Position numbers and translations under genes: made by a program
Assembly (NCBI GenBank): GCA_035291645.1
Contig: DATDRQ010000027.1
Span: 1-13,821, forward strand
Source of the DNA: DATDRQ01 sp035291645
Lineage (GTDB): Bacteria; Chloroflexota; Anaerolineae; Anaerolineales; UBA4823
DNA length: 13,821 nucleotides
Reading direction: 5' to 3'
Part shown: piece by piece, positions 13,727 to 13,821 of the stretch
Numbering within the stretch: position 1 is the stretch's first letter
How the letters are laid out: every line of letters begins with the position of its first letter
The notes under the pieces: model-generated
Databases searched by the model: none
The model's input: only the letters and a program-made list of their open reading frames with translations
Told to the model about the DNA's origin: nothing

Positions 13727-13821
13727 ATGGCAAAGTGTGAGCATTGCGGGAAGAAGACGACCTTTGGTCGCAACCGTCCCTGGTCTAAGAAAGCCACCCG
13801 CAGGACTTTTAAACCGAACCT
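13727..13821 (+). CDS. rpmB: 50S ribosomal protein L28, N-terminal part, truncated by window edge
   Basis: The first 31 residues read MAKCEHCGKKTTFGRNRPWS and continue KKATRRTFKPN, the basic N-terminus of ribosomal protein L28, a structural component of the large subunit. C4 and C7 form the first half of a zinc-binding CxxC pair, so this is the zinc-containing (C+) type; the second pair lies beyond the window. AAAGGA (13712-13717) is nine bases before the ATG. It diverges from asp23 in the arrangement seen in Firmicutes. Confidence 0.95.
   Translation, partial: MAKCEHCGKKTTFGRNRPWSKKATRRTFKPN

Noticed and set aside
1..13821. CRISPR arrays, tRNA or rRNA genes, insertion sequences, prophage, toxin-antitoxin or defence genes
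   Set aside because: Read through on both strands; no direct-repeat array, tRNA-like fold, transposase or defence protein was recognised.

Overview
This 13.8 kb window looks like ordinary chromosome from a Chloroflexota (Anaerolineae-like) bacterium with moderately high GC. That placement is an inference from gene order and protein character: a zinc-type L28, Asp23, FakA, two DegV proteins, a RecG with a long N-terminal extension, CoaD, and a coiled-coil 'ATPase-like' protein. No phage, IS, CRISPR, tRNA or rRNA genes were seen.

Left part (1-4504). An acyl-CoA synthetase gene, cut by the window edge, reads leftward. It is divergent from a long KAS III-like thiolase-fold gene that reads rightward. 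A strong intrinsic terminator separates the latter from a short-chain dehydrogenase gene. A small conserved-hypothetical gene on the minus strand and an endonuclease III gene on the plus strand follow. They diverge from a 224 bp gap that holds two copies of a short palindromic repeat. Activation of an acid, thiolase-type condensation and ketoreduction would fit a lipid or acyl-metabolism theme, but nothing in the sequence fixes the substrates.

Middle part (4511-7113, all minus strand). In transcription order: coaD (CoA biosynthesis), a coiled-coil DivIVA/ATP-synthase-b-like protein with a terminator behind it, a cysteine-rich dicluster ferredoxin protein, and a three-helix DUF2721 membrane protein whose 3' end meets nth tail to tail.

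Right part (7178-13821). In transcription order on the minus strand: asp23, fakA (fatty acid kinase), degV-2, degV-1 (FakB-type fatty acid carriers) and recG, spaced 6-45 bp apart. rpmB diverges from asp23 at the right edge. The order rpmB / asp23 / fakA / ... / recG matches the well-known Firmicutes block rpmB-yloU-yloV-sdaAB-sdaAA-recG, with two DegV genes where the serine dehydratase genes sit. FakA would phosphorylate fatty acids presented by DegV/FakB, so both halves of a fatty acid kinase sit in one probable operon.

The best leads for something undescribed are: the second DegV, which lacks all three usual head-group motifs; two structured 5' leaders (a competing-helix leader before the KAS III-like gene and a 7+6 bp bulged hairpin before rpmB); a terminator placed so close to the SDR start that it must lie in that gene's leader or upstream path; and the cysteine-rich ferredoxin protein.
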